The notes: generated by a model not told the origin, from the sequence alone. Positions 45,122 to 54,907 are shown, counted from the first letter of the stretch. The stretch: DNA of 64,000 nt from Alphaproteobacteria bacterium (GCA_017307275.1 JAFKFK010000021.1:48819-112818), one strand, 5' to 3'. Translations and numbers: made by a program.

Positions 45122-46906
45122 ATGCCGCCCCTCTCGCGACGCACCTGGACCTGGAGCTTCGATCTCCCGCCCCACGAGTTGTGGCCGATACTGGCCGACA
45201 CCAGCCGGTTCAACGAGGCGATGGGGTTGCCCCCGTACACGCTGGAAGAGACACCTCAATCCAACGGCACCGTTCTGCGTCGCGGTCGAGGCAAGGCGGC
45301 GGGATTCACCCTGGAATGGGAGGAGAAGCCCTATGAGTGGGTCGCCGACCGGCACTTTCATCAATCCCGCATCTTCTCCAAGGGGCCGTTTCGCCGCTTC
45401 GGGCCGGTGTTCGACATTGAGCCGGATGGCAAGGGCGGCAGCAAGGTCAGCTATTCCCTCGAATGGGAACCGCTCAGCCTGACGGGCCGACTGTTCGGCC
45501 GGCGGCTGGCCGAGCAGGCCGGCGGGGCCGTGGGTCGGCGTATCCTCGAAGCCGTCGGGTTTCTGCGCGGCGAGCGGCTGACGCCTTTCGAGTTGCCGCC
45601 GCCTTCGCTGCCGCAGGGCGCCCAGGAACGGGCCGAGGCGCTGGCGGTGGAGATCGACCGCAACCCTTACGGCAACAACCTCGGCCGTGTGCTGGCCGCC
45701 ACGGTGCTGGGCGGCATGGCGACCGATCTTTCGCATCTCAAGCCCAAGCGTCTGGCGCGCCAGCTCGATGTGTCGCCGCGTGTCGCGATCGAAGCCTGCC
45801 TTGCCGCGGTACGTGCCGGGCTGCTGACGATGAAGTGGGACCTGCTTTGCACCAACTGCCGTGGTGCCAAACTCAGCGCGTCGACGCTCTCCGAGCTGCC
45901 GCGCGGGGCGCACTGCCCTTCGTGCAACATCGACTACGACCGCGACTTCGAGAAGAACGTCGAGCTGTCCTTTGCACCAGCCGCGGCGATACGGCCGTTG
46001 ATGACGGGCGATTTCTGCCTGAGCGGACCGATGGCGACGCCACATGTCGTGGTGCAGGTCCTGCTGGCGCCCGGCGAGCGACGCGTCATCGAAGCTACGC
46101 TGCCGGCCGGCCGCTATCGCCTGCGAACGCTTCACCCCGGCAGCGTTGTCGATTTCGAACACGAAGAGGGAGCAGCCTTGCCCGGTCTGCGTGTCACAGC
46201 TTCGGGCGTAGAAGCGATAGGCTCATCCGAGGCCGGCAAGATCGAGTTCGTGAACGATGCCGGCTTCGAGCTGGCGGCGTTGATCGAGGATCGCACCTGG
46301 ACACGCGAGGCGCTGACGGCGCCCGAGGTGATCTCGCTGCAGGCTTTCCGCGATCTCTTCGCGGCGGCAACGCTTCGGCCCGGCGACGAGGCGGGAGTCA
46401 GCCAGGTGGCGCTGCTCTTTACCGATCTGCAGGGCTCGACCGCGCTCTACGAGCGGGTGGGCGATGCCCAAGCGTACAATATGGTGCGCGAGCATTTCGC
46501 GCTGCTGGCCGCCATCGTGCGCGATCACGACGGCGCGGTGGTGAAGACCATCGGCGATGCGGTCATGGCCTCGTTTGGCGATCCCGCCGATGCGGTGAAG
46601 GCAGCGCTCGCCATGCAGGCGAAGCTGTCGGCCGACACCGAGTTCATCCTCAAGGTCGGCGTCCACGCCGGTCCCAGCGTCGTGGTGACGTTGAACGACC
46701 GGCTGGATTACTTCGGCTCGACCGTGAACATGGCTGCCCGTTTGCAGGGCCAGAGCCGAGGCGGCGACGTCATTCTGAGCCGGACCGTCGCCGACGATCC
46801 GGCCGTGCAGGCCGTGTTGGCCGATGTGTCGACGCAGGCCGAAGAGGTGAAGCTGAAGGGCTTCGACCAGCCCGTCGGCTTCCTGCGGCTGCAGCCTTCT
46901 TTCTAG
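45122..46906 (+). CDS. Adenylate/guanylate cyclase with SRPBCC and DUF5939 N-terminal domains
   Basis: 594 residues. An SRPBCC (START-like) ligand-binding domain occupies about 1-150, starting TWTWSFDLPPHELWPILADTSRFNEAMG. A DUF5939 region follows at about 160-380 with a zinc-ribbon-like pair CTNC...CPSC. The class III cyclase is at about 425-590: LLFTDLQGSTALYERVGD, KTIGDAVMASF and STVNMAARLQGQ. It is a soluble protein with no membrane helix. The front end suggests that a hydrophobic ligand controls cyclic nucleotide synthesis. Confidence 0.87.
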   Translation: MPPLSRRTWTWSFDLPPHELWPILADTSRFNEAMGLPPYTLEETPQSNGTVLRRGRGKAAGFTLEWEEKPYEWVADRHFHQSRIFSKGPFRRFGPVFDIEPDGKGGSKVSYSLEWEPLSLTGRLFGRRLAEQAGGAVGRRILEAVGFLRGERLTPFELPPPSLPQGAQERAEALAVEIDRNPYGNNLGRVLAATVLGGMATDLSHLKPKRLARQLDVSPRVAIEACLAAVRAGLLTMKWDLLCTNCRGAKLSASTLSELPRGAHCPSCNIDYDRDFEKNVELSFAPAAAIRPLMTGDFCLSGPMATPHVVVQVLLAPGERRVIEATLPAGRYRLRTLHPGSVVDFEHEEGAALPGLRVTASGVEAIGSSEAGKIEFVNDAGFELAALIEDRTWTREALTAPEVISLQAFRDLFAAATLRPGDEAGVSQVALLFTDLQGSTALYERVGDAQAYNMVREHFALLAAIVRDHDGAVVKTIGDAVMASFGDPADAVKAALAMQAKLSADTEFILKVGVHAGPSVVVTLNDRLDYFGSTVNMAARLQGQSRGGDVILSRTVADDPAVQAVLADVSTQAEEVKLKGFDQPVGFLRLQPSF

Positions 46907-46907
46907 C

Positions 46908-47855
46908 TCATACGCCGAAGTGCGCGGCCATCACCGCGGCGGCTTCGTCGTTGGCCTTCAGGCCCTGCTTCAGGAAGCGGGTGAGCGAGAAGAAGCCATG
47001 GATGGTGCCGGGATAGTTGACGTACGTCGTCTTGACGCCGGCGTCGATCAGCCGGTCGGCGTAGGCGCGGCCCTCGTCGCGCAATGGATCGAAGCCTGCG
47101 GTCAGAACGAAGGCGGGCGGCAGGCCCTTGAAGTCCTTGGCCAGCAGCGGCGAGAGGCGCAGGTCGGAGAGGTTGGTGTTGGCTGGCACATAGGCCTTCC
47201 AGAACCATTCCATCAGCGAGCCGGACAGGAAGTAGCCTTCGGCAAAGGCCGTACGCGACGCGCTCTGCTTGCTGGAGTCGGTCGCGGGATAGATCAGCAT
47301 CTGGAAGGCGGGCGTTTGTTCGCCGGCGTCACGGCAGGCCTGGCAGACCACGGCAGCTACGGCACCGCCTGCAGAATCGCCACCGACCGCGATACGTTCG
47401 GGGTCGACGTCGAATGCCGCGGCTTTGTCCCTGATATGGCGGAAGGCGGCGAGACCATCATCCAATGGGGCAGGGAAGGGATGTTCGGGCGACAGGCGAT
47501 AGTCGATGGAGATCACCTGGCAGCGGCTCTTGTTGGCAAGTCGGCGGCACGTTGAGTCGTGCGTCTCGATGTTGCCGATCACGAAGCCGCCGCCGTGATA
47601 GTAGATCAGGGTCGGCAGCGGCCCGGCCGTGGTGCCGAGCGGCCGGTAGCGGCGGAAGCGGATCTCGCCGCCAGGGCCTGGCAGCGTGCCGTCGAGGACG
47701 GCGGCGACTTCCGGCGGATCGGCCTCGCTGTCCTCGGACATCTTGTCGACCGCCGCGCGACCCACGGCATGCGGCAGGCTTTCCAGCTTGGGTCGGCCGG
47801 CCTTGTTGGCCTGGTCCATCAGGTCGAGCAGGGCGCGGGCTTCTTGATCGAGCAT
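46908..47855 (-). CDS. HSL-type alpha/beta-hydrolase (esterase)
   Basis: 315 residues. Hormone-sensitive-lipase family motifs: oxyanion HGGGFVIGNIETHD, nucleophile VGGDSAGGAVAAVV, C-terminal catalytic FDPLRDEGRAYADRL and the His in GTIHGFFSL. It should hydrolyse short-chain carboxylic esters in the cytosol. It lies 14 bp downstream of the desulfhydrase-like gene on the same strand, but the two share no obvious chemistry. Confidence 0.9.
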   Translation of the reverse strand: MLDQEARALLDLMDQANKAGRPKLESLPHAVGRAAVDKMSEDSEADPPEVAAVLDGTLPGPGGEIRFRRYRPLGTTAGPLPTLIYYHGGGFVIGNIETHDSTCRRLANKSRCQVISIDYRLSPEHPFPAPLDDGLAAFRHIRDKAAAFDVDPERIAVGGDSAGGAVAAVVCQACRDAGEQTPAFQMLIYPATDSSKQSASRTAFAEGYFLSGSLMEWFWKAYVPANTNLSDLRLSPLLAKDFKGLPPAFVLTAGFDPLRDEGRAYADRLIDAGVKTTYVNYPGTIHGFFSLTRFLKQGLKANDEAAAVMAAHFGV

Positions 47856-47869
47856 GCAAATCTCCGAAG

Positions 47870-48913
47870 TCAGTCGAACAGATGATGGTAGGCAAAGAGA
47901 GCGGGCGCGCCGCCGGTGTGGACGAACACGATATCCTGATCCGCGGTCCAGCGGCCGGCTCGAATCAATGAAATCAGGCCGGCCAGCCCTTTGCCGGAAT
48001 AGACGGGATCGAGGACCAGCGCTTCGAGGCGGGCGCCGAAACGGATCGCGTCGATCGTCGCGGCGTGCGGCACGCCATAGGCGGGCCCGGCCAGACCGGC
48101 GACTACCTCGACATCCTCGGGGATGAATGGCTGTTCCAGCAGGTCCGCGGCGCCCTGGCTGAAGCGCAGTACGTCGGCGCGCACGCGCTCCGGCTCCGCA
48201 TCGATATCGATGCCGACCACCTTCGTGTCGGGCAGGCAGGCACGTGCGCCGACGACCAACCCGGCCTGCGTTGCCCCGCTGCCCGAGCAGTGGACGATGG
48301 CACGCGGCGTGAAGCCGAGCGCGGCAGCCTGGGCGGCGATCTCCGCTACGGTCGAGGCGTAGGCGACGGCGCCCAACGGACTGGAGACTCCGTAGGGCAC
48401 GACGTAGGGCTTGCGGCCCTGAGCGCGGAGGCTTTCGGCGAGATCGCGAATTGCGCCGTTGCGATCGCCGTTCCACGGCACGTCGTGCAAGGTCGCGCCG
48501 AACAGTTTGTTGAGCAGCGCATTGCCGGTCTTGCCATAGTCCGGCGAGGGCGGGGCGAGCCGGCCGTGATAGACCGCGAGATGGCAGTCGAGACCGAGCC
48601 GTGCCGCGGCCGCCGCGACCTGCCGCTGGCTGTTCGACTGCACGACTCCACCCGAAACCAGCGTGTCGGCGCCGGCCTCGATCGCTTCACTCAACACATA
48701 GTCGAGCTTGCGCAGCTTGTTGCCGCCGAGCCCTACGCCGGTGCAATCCTCGCGCTTCACCCAGAGCCGTGGGCACGCCCCATCCTTCGCGAGATGCGCC
48801 GTAAGCTGCTTCATCGGCTCGAGCGGCGTCGGCAGATGAGCGATGCCGAGCCGTGGAAAGCGGGCCAGCCGGTGGGTGAGGTGGCGGGTCAGACGGTCAA
48901 CGGAAGAAAGCAT
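47870..48913 (-). CDS. PLP-dependent ACC-deaminase/D-cysteine desulfhydrase family enzyme (second copy)
   Basis: 347 residues. PLP lysine in GLGGNKLRKLDYVLSEA, then SGGVVQSNSQRQVAAAAARLG, a CSGSGATQAGL loop and C-terminal VFVHTGGAPALFAY. The SNS-QRQ region differs from the SNHCR of the copy at 6290-7324, so the substrates probably differ. It overlaps the following alpha/beta-hydrolase-like gene by 17 bp. Confidence 0.85.
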   Translation of the reverse strand: MLSSVDRLTRHLTHRLARFPRLGIAHLPTPLEPMKQLTAHLAKDGACPRLWVKREDCTGVGLGGNKLRKLDYVLSEAIEAGADTLVSGGVVQSNSQRQVAAAAARLGLDCHLAVYHGRLAPPSPDYGKTGNALLNKLFGATLHDVPWNGDRNGAIRDLAESLRAQGRKPYVVPYGVSSPLGAVAYASTVAEIAAQAAALGFTPRAIVHCSGSGATQAGLVVGARACLPDTKVVGIDIDAEPERVRADVLRFSQGAADLLEQPFIPEDVEVVAGLAGPAYGVPHAATIDAIRFGARLEALVLDPVYSGKGLAGLISLIRAGRWTADQDIVFVHTGGAPALFAYHHLFD

Positions 48914-49700
48914 GCGCGTGTCCGGCGATCTCTTTAGCGCGCTCCCAGCTCATGCAGAAGCGGCCGCCGGAAACGATCTCGACCTGCGCCTGCGGGCATT
49001 TCGCCTGCAGGAGCGCGCGATGGCGACCATAGATGAAATGCTCGCCGTAGAGCATCAGGGTCGGACAGCGGAGAGCCGCCATCCCGTCGAGCGTGTCGAA
49101 CTTCGCCAGGGCCTGCATCGCCTGCCAGCGGTCGCGCCCGATCTCGAACTGGGCGGTGTTGATGCGATCCATCCAGGATTGCGTGGGCTGCATCGGCGCA
49201 TGTTCGGGATCGTTCTGCAGCAGGAACTCGATGCTGCGCGGCGCCGGAAAGCCGGTCGCGTCGGAGGGTCGGACCTTGGCGATATCGGCGATGTCCCGCG
49301 TCGCGGTGTCGGCATCGGTGAAGTAGGGCGTGTTCACCAGTGCGACCTTGTCGATGCGCTGCGGCCAGCCGGCGCCCAGCGCAATCGAGACCGCAGCGCC
49401 CACGGCCTCGCCCAACGCGAAGGCGCGTTCGACGCCCAGCGCGTCCATCGTTTCGACAACGGCGCGTGCGTAGTCCTCGATTCGTGGCTGCCAGTCGATG
49501 TGGTCGGAATGACCATGGCTCGGATAGTCGATGGCGATGGCGCGGAAGTGCTGGCCCAATGCCTGCAGCAGCTCGACCATCAATGCCGAGCTTTGCTGAT
49601 TGATGTGGCTCACCATGACGACGGGACCGCTGCCGCAGGCCCGCCAATGGATGTGGCCGGCGAAGGTCTTCGCCAGGCCGCGTTCTATCGGCAATGTCAT
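48897..49700 (-). CDS. Alpha/beta-hydrolase-fold protein lacking the catalytic triad
   Basis: 267 residues from the ATG at 49700. The fold is clear: GPVVMVSHINQQSSALMVELLQALGQHFRAIAIDYPSHGHSD and ERAFALGEAVGAAVSIALG. The nucleophile elbow reads G-E-A-V-G, with Ala99 where Ser is needed. The acid loop reads LMLYGEHFIYGRHR rather than G-x-x-D, and the terminal His is replaced by Arg in SGGRFCMSW. All three catalytic positions are changed, so it is probably a binding protein or uses other chemistry. Confidence 0.78.
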   Translation of the reverse strand: MTLPIERGLAKTFAGHIHWRACGSGPVVMVSHINQQSSALMVELLQALGQHFRAIAIDYPSHGHSDHIDWQPRIEDYARAVVETMDALGVERAFALGEAVGAAVSIALGAGWPQRIDKVALVNTPYFTDADTATRDIADIAKVRPSDATGFPAPRSIEFLLQNDPEHAPMQPTQSWMDRINTAQFEIGRDRWQAMQALAKFDTLDGMAALRCPTLMLYGEHFIYGRHRALLQAKCPQAQVEIVSGGRFCMSWERAKEIAGHAHAFFR

Positions 49701-49717
49701 GGAAGAAGGGCCACGCT

Positions 49718-50689
49718 TTATTCGAGTTTCACGTTGGCGAGCTTGATCACTTCGGCCCATTTCGCGGACTCGGCCCGAAGGTAAGCCGCCAGCTCAGCCG
49801 ATGTACCACCGACGGCGACGCCGCCAACGGCCGCATAGGCGTCAGCCACTTCCTTGCTGCGCAAGGTGGCGACCGCCGCATCGTGAACCTTCTGTCGTGC
49901 GGCCAGGCTCGATTCACCCGGAGCGACCAGAGCGTACCAGTTGTCCGAGTTGACCCTCGGCAGACCGAGTTCGCGCATGGTCGGCACGTCCGGCAGCAGC
50001 GCCGCGCGCGTGTCGGAGCTGACCGCCAGCGGCTTCACTGCGCCGGAGCGGATATGCGGCAGCAGCACGGGCACGTCGAGCAACGCACAATCGACAGTGC
50101 CCGCGATCAGGTCGTTGGTGGCAGGTGCTGCTCCTCGATAGGGCACGTGCAGCAGGTCGATCCCTGCTTCGCGTTTCAGGAGCTCGGTGGCGAGATGGGT
50201 GATGCCGCCGGTGCCCGCGGATCCATAGGTCAGCTTGCCGGGGTTGGCCTTGGCGCGGGCGACGAAGCCTTTGAAGTCGGTGATGCCGAGCTTGGTGCTC
50301 ACCACCAGCACTTCCTGCACGCGCACCACCAACGTAACCGGTGCGATGTCCTTCACCGGGTCGTAAGGCATCTTGGGCATCAGGCTCTGCATGATCGCCC
50401 CGGCGCTGGCGCTCATCAGGCCGAGCACATGCGGATCGGTGACGGCCTTGGCCACGAAGTCGATGCCGGTGACGCCCGCCGCGCCACTCTTGTTCTCGAC
50501 CACGACCGACTGGCCCAGCCGCTGGCTCATGCCCTGCGCCAGGGGCCGGCCGAACGTATCGGCCGGTCCACCGGCCGGAAAGGGCACGACAAGCGTCAGG
50601 GGTTTACTGGGAAAGGGCTGTTGCGCGGCCGCCCCAAATGCCGGAAACGCCGCAAGCCCCGCGACAATGCCGCGGCGGGTGATGGTCAT
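49718..50689 (-). CDS. Bug/TctC-family periplasmic solute-binding protein
   Basis: 323 residues with a twin-Arg-like signal (MTITRRGIVAGLAAFPAFGAAAQQ). Signatures: LTLVVPFPAGGPADTFGRPL, GAAGVTGIDFVAKAVTDPHVLGL, YGSAGTGGITHLATELLK and LLHVPYRGAAPATNDL. It lies 17 bp upstream of the triad-less hydrolase-like gene, on the same strand, so they may be co-transcribed. It is the third orphan Bug protein in the window. Confidence 0.9.
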   Translation of the reverse strand: MTITRRGIVAGLAAFPAFGAAAQQPFPSKPLTLVVPFPAGGPADTFGRPLAQGMSQRLGQSVVVENKSGAAGVTGIDFVAKAVTDPHVLGLMSASAGAIMQSLMPKMPYDPVKDIAPVTLVVRVQEVLVVSTKLGITDFKGFVARAKANPGKLTYGSAGTGGITHLATELLKREAGIDLLHVPYRGAAPATNDLIAGTVDCALLDVPVLLPHIRSGAVKPLAVSSDTRAALLPDVPTMRELGLPRVNSDNWYALVAPGESSLAARQKVHDAAVATLRSKEVADAYAAVGGVAVGGTSAELAAYLRAESAKWAEVIKLANVKLE

Positions 50690-50774
50690 CGTTTCCTCCG
50701 CCTTCGTTGACCGAAGTCTGCGCCTGGCCCTGCAGATTCTGCAATGGCTTTACGGCGCGCGGAGGGCTGGGGTT

Positions 50775-51431
50775 CTAGAACTCGACGTCGAGTTCCTCGA
50801 CTTCCTCGGGTTCGGCCTTTGCGGCCGCTGTCCACTCGACCATTGCCGGAAACTTCAGCATCAGGTCGCGATATCCAGCAGATGCCGGGTCGAGCTTCAC
50901 GTCATAGGTCGCGAACCGCGTGCAGACCGGCGCGTACATGGCGTCGGCCATGGTCGGCTTCTTGCCGAAGAGATAGGGGCCGCCGTAACGCTGCAGGCAG
51001 TCGCGCCAGATCGTCGTCACGCGCTCGATATCGGCCTGGGCGCCGGCCCAGACCTTGAAGCCCTGATGGCGCACCTTGAGGTTCATCGGCAGCGCCGAGC
51101 GCAGGTTGGCGAAGCCTGAATGCATCTCGCCACAGATGGCCCGGCAATGCGCCCGCGCCACAGGGTCCTTGGGCAGCAGGCCGGCCTTGGGCTTGATCTC
51201 GGCCAGATACTCGCCGATCGCCAGCGTGTCCCAGACCTTGACTGTCCCGTGATCGAGGCAGGGCACCAGGAAGGAGGGAGACAACAGCAGCAGTTCCGCC
51301 CGGGTCGCGGGGTCATCGAGAGGGGCCACGCGCTCGTCGAAATCCAGCCCGGCCATTCGGCAAAGAAGAAAGCCGCGGAGTGACCAAGAGGAATAGTTCT
51401 TGCTACTGACGGTGAGCGAGGCCTCTGCCAT
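50775..51431 (-). CDS. Glutathione S-transferase family protein
   Basis: 218 residues. Thioredoxin-like N-terminal domain with SSKNYSSWSLRGFLLCRMAGLDFDERV (catalytic Ser candidate) and the cis-Pro region SPSFLVPCLDHG, then DTLAIGEYLAEIKP; the all-helical C-terminal half has PTMADAMYAPVCTRF. A GGGAGGGG ribosome site precedes the start at 51431. The substrate is unknown. It diverges from phaZ. Confidence 0.88.
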   Translation of the reverse strand: MAEASLTVSSKNYSSWSLRGFLLCRMAGLDFDERVAPLDDPATRAELLLLSPSFLVPCLDHGTVKVWDTLAIGEYLAEIKPKAGLLPKDPVARAHCRAICGEMHSGFANLRSALPMNLKVRHQGFKVWAGAQADIERVTTIWRDCLQRYGGPYLFGKKPTMADAMYAPVCTRFATYDVKLDPASAGYRDLMLKFPAMVEWTAAAKAEPEEVEELDVEF

Positions 51432-51514
51432 GGACGCTACCCCTCCCATTCGATGGGTTAGTCTGTGTCTTAGGTGCCTAGCAATGATGCAAATTTCGAG
51501 CCGGTCGCCCCCTC

Positions 51515-52705
51515 ATGCTTTATGCGATGTATCAGACCGCCGCCGATATGATGATGCCGCTCCGCGCCTGGTCGGCCGCGGCAGGTAAGGTCAATCCAGC
51601 GTCTTGGCAGTCGGCGGGGGCATTCTACGAGATGCTGAGCCGAGCCGGTCTCAGCCATCGCAGGCCATCCTTCGGCATCCCGGAGGTCAAGGTCGGCAAC
51701 CAGATGGTCCCGGTCTGCGAGGAAGAAGTCCTGGCGACCCCCTTCGGCACCCTGCTGCGCTTCGCCAAGGAAGGCATGCCGCCGCAGCCCAAGGTGCTGG
51801 TCGTGGCGCCGCTGTCCGGCCATTTCGCAACTCTGCTGCGCGACACGGTCCGTGTGCTCCTGCCGGAGCACGACGTGCATATCACCGATTGGGCAAATGC
51901 CCGCGATGTCGGCATCTGGCACGGTCCCTTCGGCTTCGACGAATATATCGAGCACCTGATCACCTTCCTGGAAGTGATGGGGCCGGGGGCGCACGTTGTT
52001 GCCGTCTGCCAGCCCTGCGTACAGGCCCTGGCGGCGGCGGCACTCATGGCGGAAGACGATAATCCGGCACAGCCGGCCAGCCTGACCCTGATGGCGGGGC
52101 CGGTGGATACGAGGGTAAATCCCACCAAGGTCAACGAGCTGGCCACGGGACGGCCGATTTCCTGGTTCGAGCAGAATCTGATTGCCCGGGTGCCGCTGCG
52201 CTATCCGGGCGCGGCACGGCGCGTCTATCCCGGGTTCGTGCAGCTCACCGCCTTTATGAGCATGAACGCCGAACGGCACGTCAAGGCGCAGGTCGACCTC
52301 TACAAGGCGATGGCGAACGGCGAGCACGAGCAGGCGGCCACCATCAAGGCGTTCTACGACGAATACTTTGCCGTGCTCGACCTGACGGCCGAGTTCTATC
52401 TCGAAACTGTGCAGCGTGTATTTCAGGAGCATTTGCTTGCACGCGGCCTGCTGGAGTGGAGGGGCCGCTGGGTCAATCCCAAGGCGATCCGTCGCACCGC
52501 GCTCTTCACCGTCGAAGGCGAGCGTGACGATATCTGCGCCATTGGCCAGACGGTGGCCGCGCACGATCTCTGTTCCAGTCTGCGGCCCTATCGCAAGAAG
52601 CACTACATGCAGGCCGGTGTCGGCCACTATGGCGTGTTCAGTGGCCGCCGATGGGCCGGCCAGATCTACCCCTTGGTGCGAAATACAATTCTGGCCAACG
52701 AATAG
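51515..52705 (+). CDS. phaZ: Intracellular polyhydroxyalkanoate depolymerase
   Basis: 396 residues. It belongs to the intracellular PHB depolymerase family: MLYAMYQTAADMMMPLRAWSAAAG, VLVVAPLSGHFATLLRDTVRVLLPEHDVHITDWANARDVG, the putative nucleophile Cys in VVAVCQPCVQALAAA, and C-terminal CSSLRPYRKKHYMQAGVGHYGVFSGRRW. It mobilises stored PHB into 3-hydroxybutyrate units in the cytosol. It lies 39 bp upstream of the methylmalonyl-CoA mutase gene on the same strand. Confidence 0.92.
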   Translation: MLYAMYQTAADMMMPLRAWSAAAGKVNPASWQSAGAFYEMLSRAGLSHRRPSFGIPEVKVGNQMVPVCEEEVLATPFGTLLRFAKEGMPPQPKVLVVAPLSGHFATLLRDTVRVLLPEHDVHITDWANARDVGIWHGPFGFDEYIEHLITFLEVMGPGAHVVAVCQPCVQALAAAALMAEDDNPAQPASLTLMAGPVDTRVNPTKVNELATGRPISWFEQNLIARVPLRYPGAARRVYPGFVQLTAFMSMNAERHVKAQVDLYKAMANGEHEQAATIKAFYDEYFAVLDLTAEFYLETVQRVFQEHLLARGLLEWRGRWVNPKAIRRTALFTVEGERDDICAIGQTVAAHDLCSSLRPYRKKHYMQAGVGHYGVFSGRRWAGQIYPLVRNTILANE

Positions 52706-52711
52706 TGGCCT

Positions 52712-52725
52712 TTTCTGGCCAGAAA
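52712..52725. promoter_or_regulatory. 14-bp perfect palindrome between phaZ and methylmalonyl-CoA mutase
   Basis: TTTCTGGCCAGAAA lies 19 bp upstream of the mutase ATG. A second TTCTGGCCA occurs at 52689-52697 inside the 3' end of phaZ, 24 bp away. The spacing (about two helical turns) and position fit an operator for a dimeric regulator, although a chance structural palindrome is possible. Confidence 0.4.
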
Positions 52726-52744
52726 TCCGCAGTACATTGGGGGT

Positions 52745-54901
52745 ATGACCGACTTCCCGAAGAAGACCTCCGCCGACTGGGAAAAGCTCGCCGCCAAGGA
52801 GCTGCGCGACCGCCCGCTTGACGATCTGACGTGGATGACCCCCGAGGGCATCGCAGTGAAGCCCCTCTACACGGCGGCCGACCTTGAGCAGCTCGAGACG
52901 TTGGGCTCGCTGCCGGGCTTCCCGCCGTTCACCCGCGGGCCCAAGGCGACGATGTATGCCGGTCGCCCGTGGACGGTCCGCCAGTATGCCGGCTTCTCGA
53001 CGGCCGAGGAGAGCAACAAGTTCTACCGCGCCAACCTGGCAGCAGGTCAGATGGGCCTGTCGGTGGCCTTCGATCTCGCCACCCACCGTGGCTACGATTC
53101 GGATCATCCCCGTGTCGTGGGTGACGTCGGCAAGGCCGGTGTGGCGATCGACTCCGTCGAGGACATGAAGATCCTGTTCGACGGCATCCCGCTCGACAAG
53201 ATGAGCGTGTCGATGACGATGAACGGCGCCGTGCTGCCGGTACTGGCCGGCTACATCGTCGCGGCCGAGGAGCAGGGCGTGCCGCAGGACAAGCTCGCGG
53301 GCACGATCCAGAACGACATCCTCAAGGAGTTCATGGTCCGGAACACCTACATCTACCCGCCCGGACCCTCCATGCGCATCGTGGCCGATATCATCGAGCA
53401 CACTGCGCAGCACATGCCCAAGTTCAACTCGATCTCGATTTCCGGCTATCACATGCAGGAAGCGGGATCGACGCTGGTTCAGGAGCTGGCCTTCACCCTG
53501 GCTGACGGCCTCGAATATGTGCGCGCCGCCAAAGCCAAGGGCCTCGACATCGACGCCTTCGCGCCGCGGCTGTCGTTCTTCTTCTGCATCGGCATGAACT
53601 TCTTCATGGAAGTGGCGAAGCTGCGCGCGGCGCGCTTCCTGTGGGCCGAGCTGGTCAAGCCGTTCGAGCCCAAGAAGGCCGATTCGCTGTCGCTGCGCAC
53701 CCACTGCCAGACGTCGGGCGTGTCGCTGACCGAGAAGGATCCGTACAACAACGTGATCCGCACCGCCTACGAGGCGATGGCGGCGGTGCTGGGTGGCACG
53801 CAGTCGCTGCACACCAACTCGTTCGACGAAGCGATTGCCCTGCCGACGCCGACCTCGGCGCGTATCGCACGCAATACGCAGCTCATCCTCCAGCACGAGA
53901 CCGGCGTCACCAAGGTCGTCGATCCGCTGGCCGGCAGCTATTACGTCGAGTCGCTGACCGCTAGCCTGATTGCCGAGGCGCGCAAGCTGATCGGCGAGGT
54001 CGAGGCGCTGGGCGGCATGACCAAGGCTGTCGAAGCCGGCATGCCCAAGATGCGCATCGAGGAAGCGGCCGCGCGCAAGCAGGCGCGCATCGACCGCGGC
54101 GAGGAGATCGTGGTCGGCGTCAACAAGTTCCAGCTCAAGGAAGAGCCGGCCATCGAGATCCTCGACGTCGACAACGACGTCGTGCGCGAGTCGCAGGTGA
54201 GCCGCCTGAACAAGATTCGCGAGACCCGTGATGAAGCGAAGTGCGTCGCGGCGTTGAAGGCGCTGGGCGATGCGGCGCGCAACGGCACGGGCAACCTGCT
54301 GACGCTCTCCATCGAGGCGACGCGCGCGCGCGCGACGGTCGGCGAGATTTCGTCGGCATTGGAAGGTGTCTACGGCCGTTATCAGGCCACCATCCGCTCC
54401 ATCTCCGGCGTCTATGCCGGCGAGTGGGAAGGCGATGTGGGCCTTGAGCGCATCCGCACCGACATTTCCGCCTTTGCCGAGGAGGAGGGTCGTCGTCCTC
54501 GTCTGATGGTCGTGAAGATGGGCCAGGACGGTCACGATCGCGGCGCCAAGGTGATCGCGACGGCCTTCGCCGATCTCGGCTTCGACGTCGATATCGGCCC
54601 GCTCTTCCAGACGCCGCAGGAAGCCGCGCGGGCGGCCATCGAGAACGACGTGCATGTGATCGGCGTATCGAGCCAGGCTGCCGGCCACAAGACCCTGGTA
54701 CCGCAGCTCATCGAGGAGCTGGCCAAGCAGGGCGGCCAAGAAGTCATGGTCGTGGTTGGCGGCGTCATTCCTTCGCAGGACTACGACTTCCTGAAGAAGG
54801 CCGGCGTGGCCGCAATCTACGGACCGGGCACCAATATCCCGGCCGCTGCTGCGGAGATCCTGTCGATCCTCCGCAAGCGCGACCAGAAGCGCGCAGCCTA
54901 G
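52745..54901 (+). CDS. Methylmalonyl-CoA mutase, single-chain
   Basis: 718 residues. The N-terminal substrate TIM barrel begins [19 protein letters not shown] and includes [38 protein letters not shown]. The C-terminal B12-binding domain has [28 protein letters not shown], with the DxHxxG cobalt-ligating His. It isomerises (R)-methylmalonyl-CoA to succinyl-CoA, completing propionyl-CoA use from valine and isoleucine. A GGGGG ribosome site is present. The chaperone MeaB is encoded 4.4 kb downstream. Confidence 0.95.
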   Translation: MTDFPKKTSADWEKLAAKELRDRPLDDLTWMTPEGIAVKPLYTAADLEQLETLGSLPGFPPFTRGPKATMYAGRPWTVRQYAGFSTAEESNKFYRANLAAGQMGLSVAFDLATHRGYDSDHPRVVGDVGKAGVAIDSVEDMKILFDGIPLDKMSVSMTMNGAVLPVLAGYIVAAEEQGVPQDKLAGTIQNDILKEFMVRNTYIYPPGPSMRIVADIIEHTAQHMPKFNSISISGYHMQEAGSTLVQELAFTLADGLEYVRAAKAKGLDIDAFAPRLSFFFCIGMNFFMEVAKLRAARFLWAELVKPFEPKKADSLSLRTHCQTSGVSLTEKDPYNNVIRTAYEAMAAVLGGTQSLHTNSFDEAIALPTPTSARIARNTQLILQHETGVTKVVDPLAGSYYVESLTASLIAEARKLIGEVEALGGMTKAVEAGMPKMRIEEAAARKQARIDRGEEIVVGVNKFQLKEEPAIEILDVDNDVVRESQVSRLNKIRETRDEAKCVAALKALGDAARNGTGNLLTLSIEATRARATVGEISSALEGVYGRYQATIRSISGVYAGEWEGDVGLERIRTDISAFAEEEGRRPRLMVVKMGQDGHDRGAKVIATAFADLGFDVDIGPLFQTPQEAARAAIENDVHVIGVSSQAAGHKTLVPQLIEELAKQGGQEVMVVVGGVIPSQDYDFLKKAGVAAIYGPGTNIPAAAAEILSILRKRDQKRAA

Positions 54902-54907
54902 AACAGG

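Noticed and set aside
51470..54739. A 1089-codon open frame on the minus strand across phaZ and the methylmalonyl-CoA mutase gene
   Set aside because: It is the antisense of two strongly supported genes. GC-rich codon bias removes stops from that frame; the translation has no recognisable domain.
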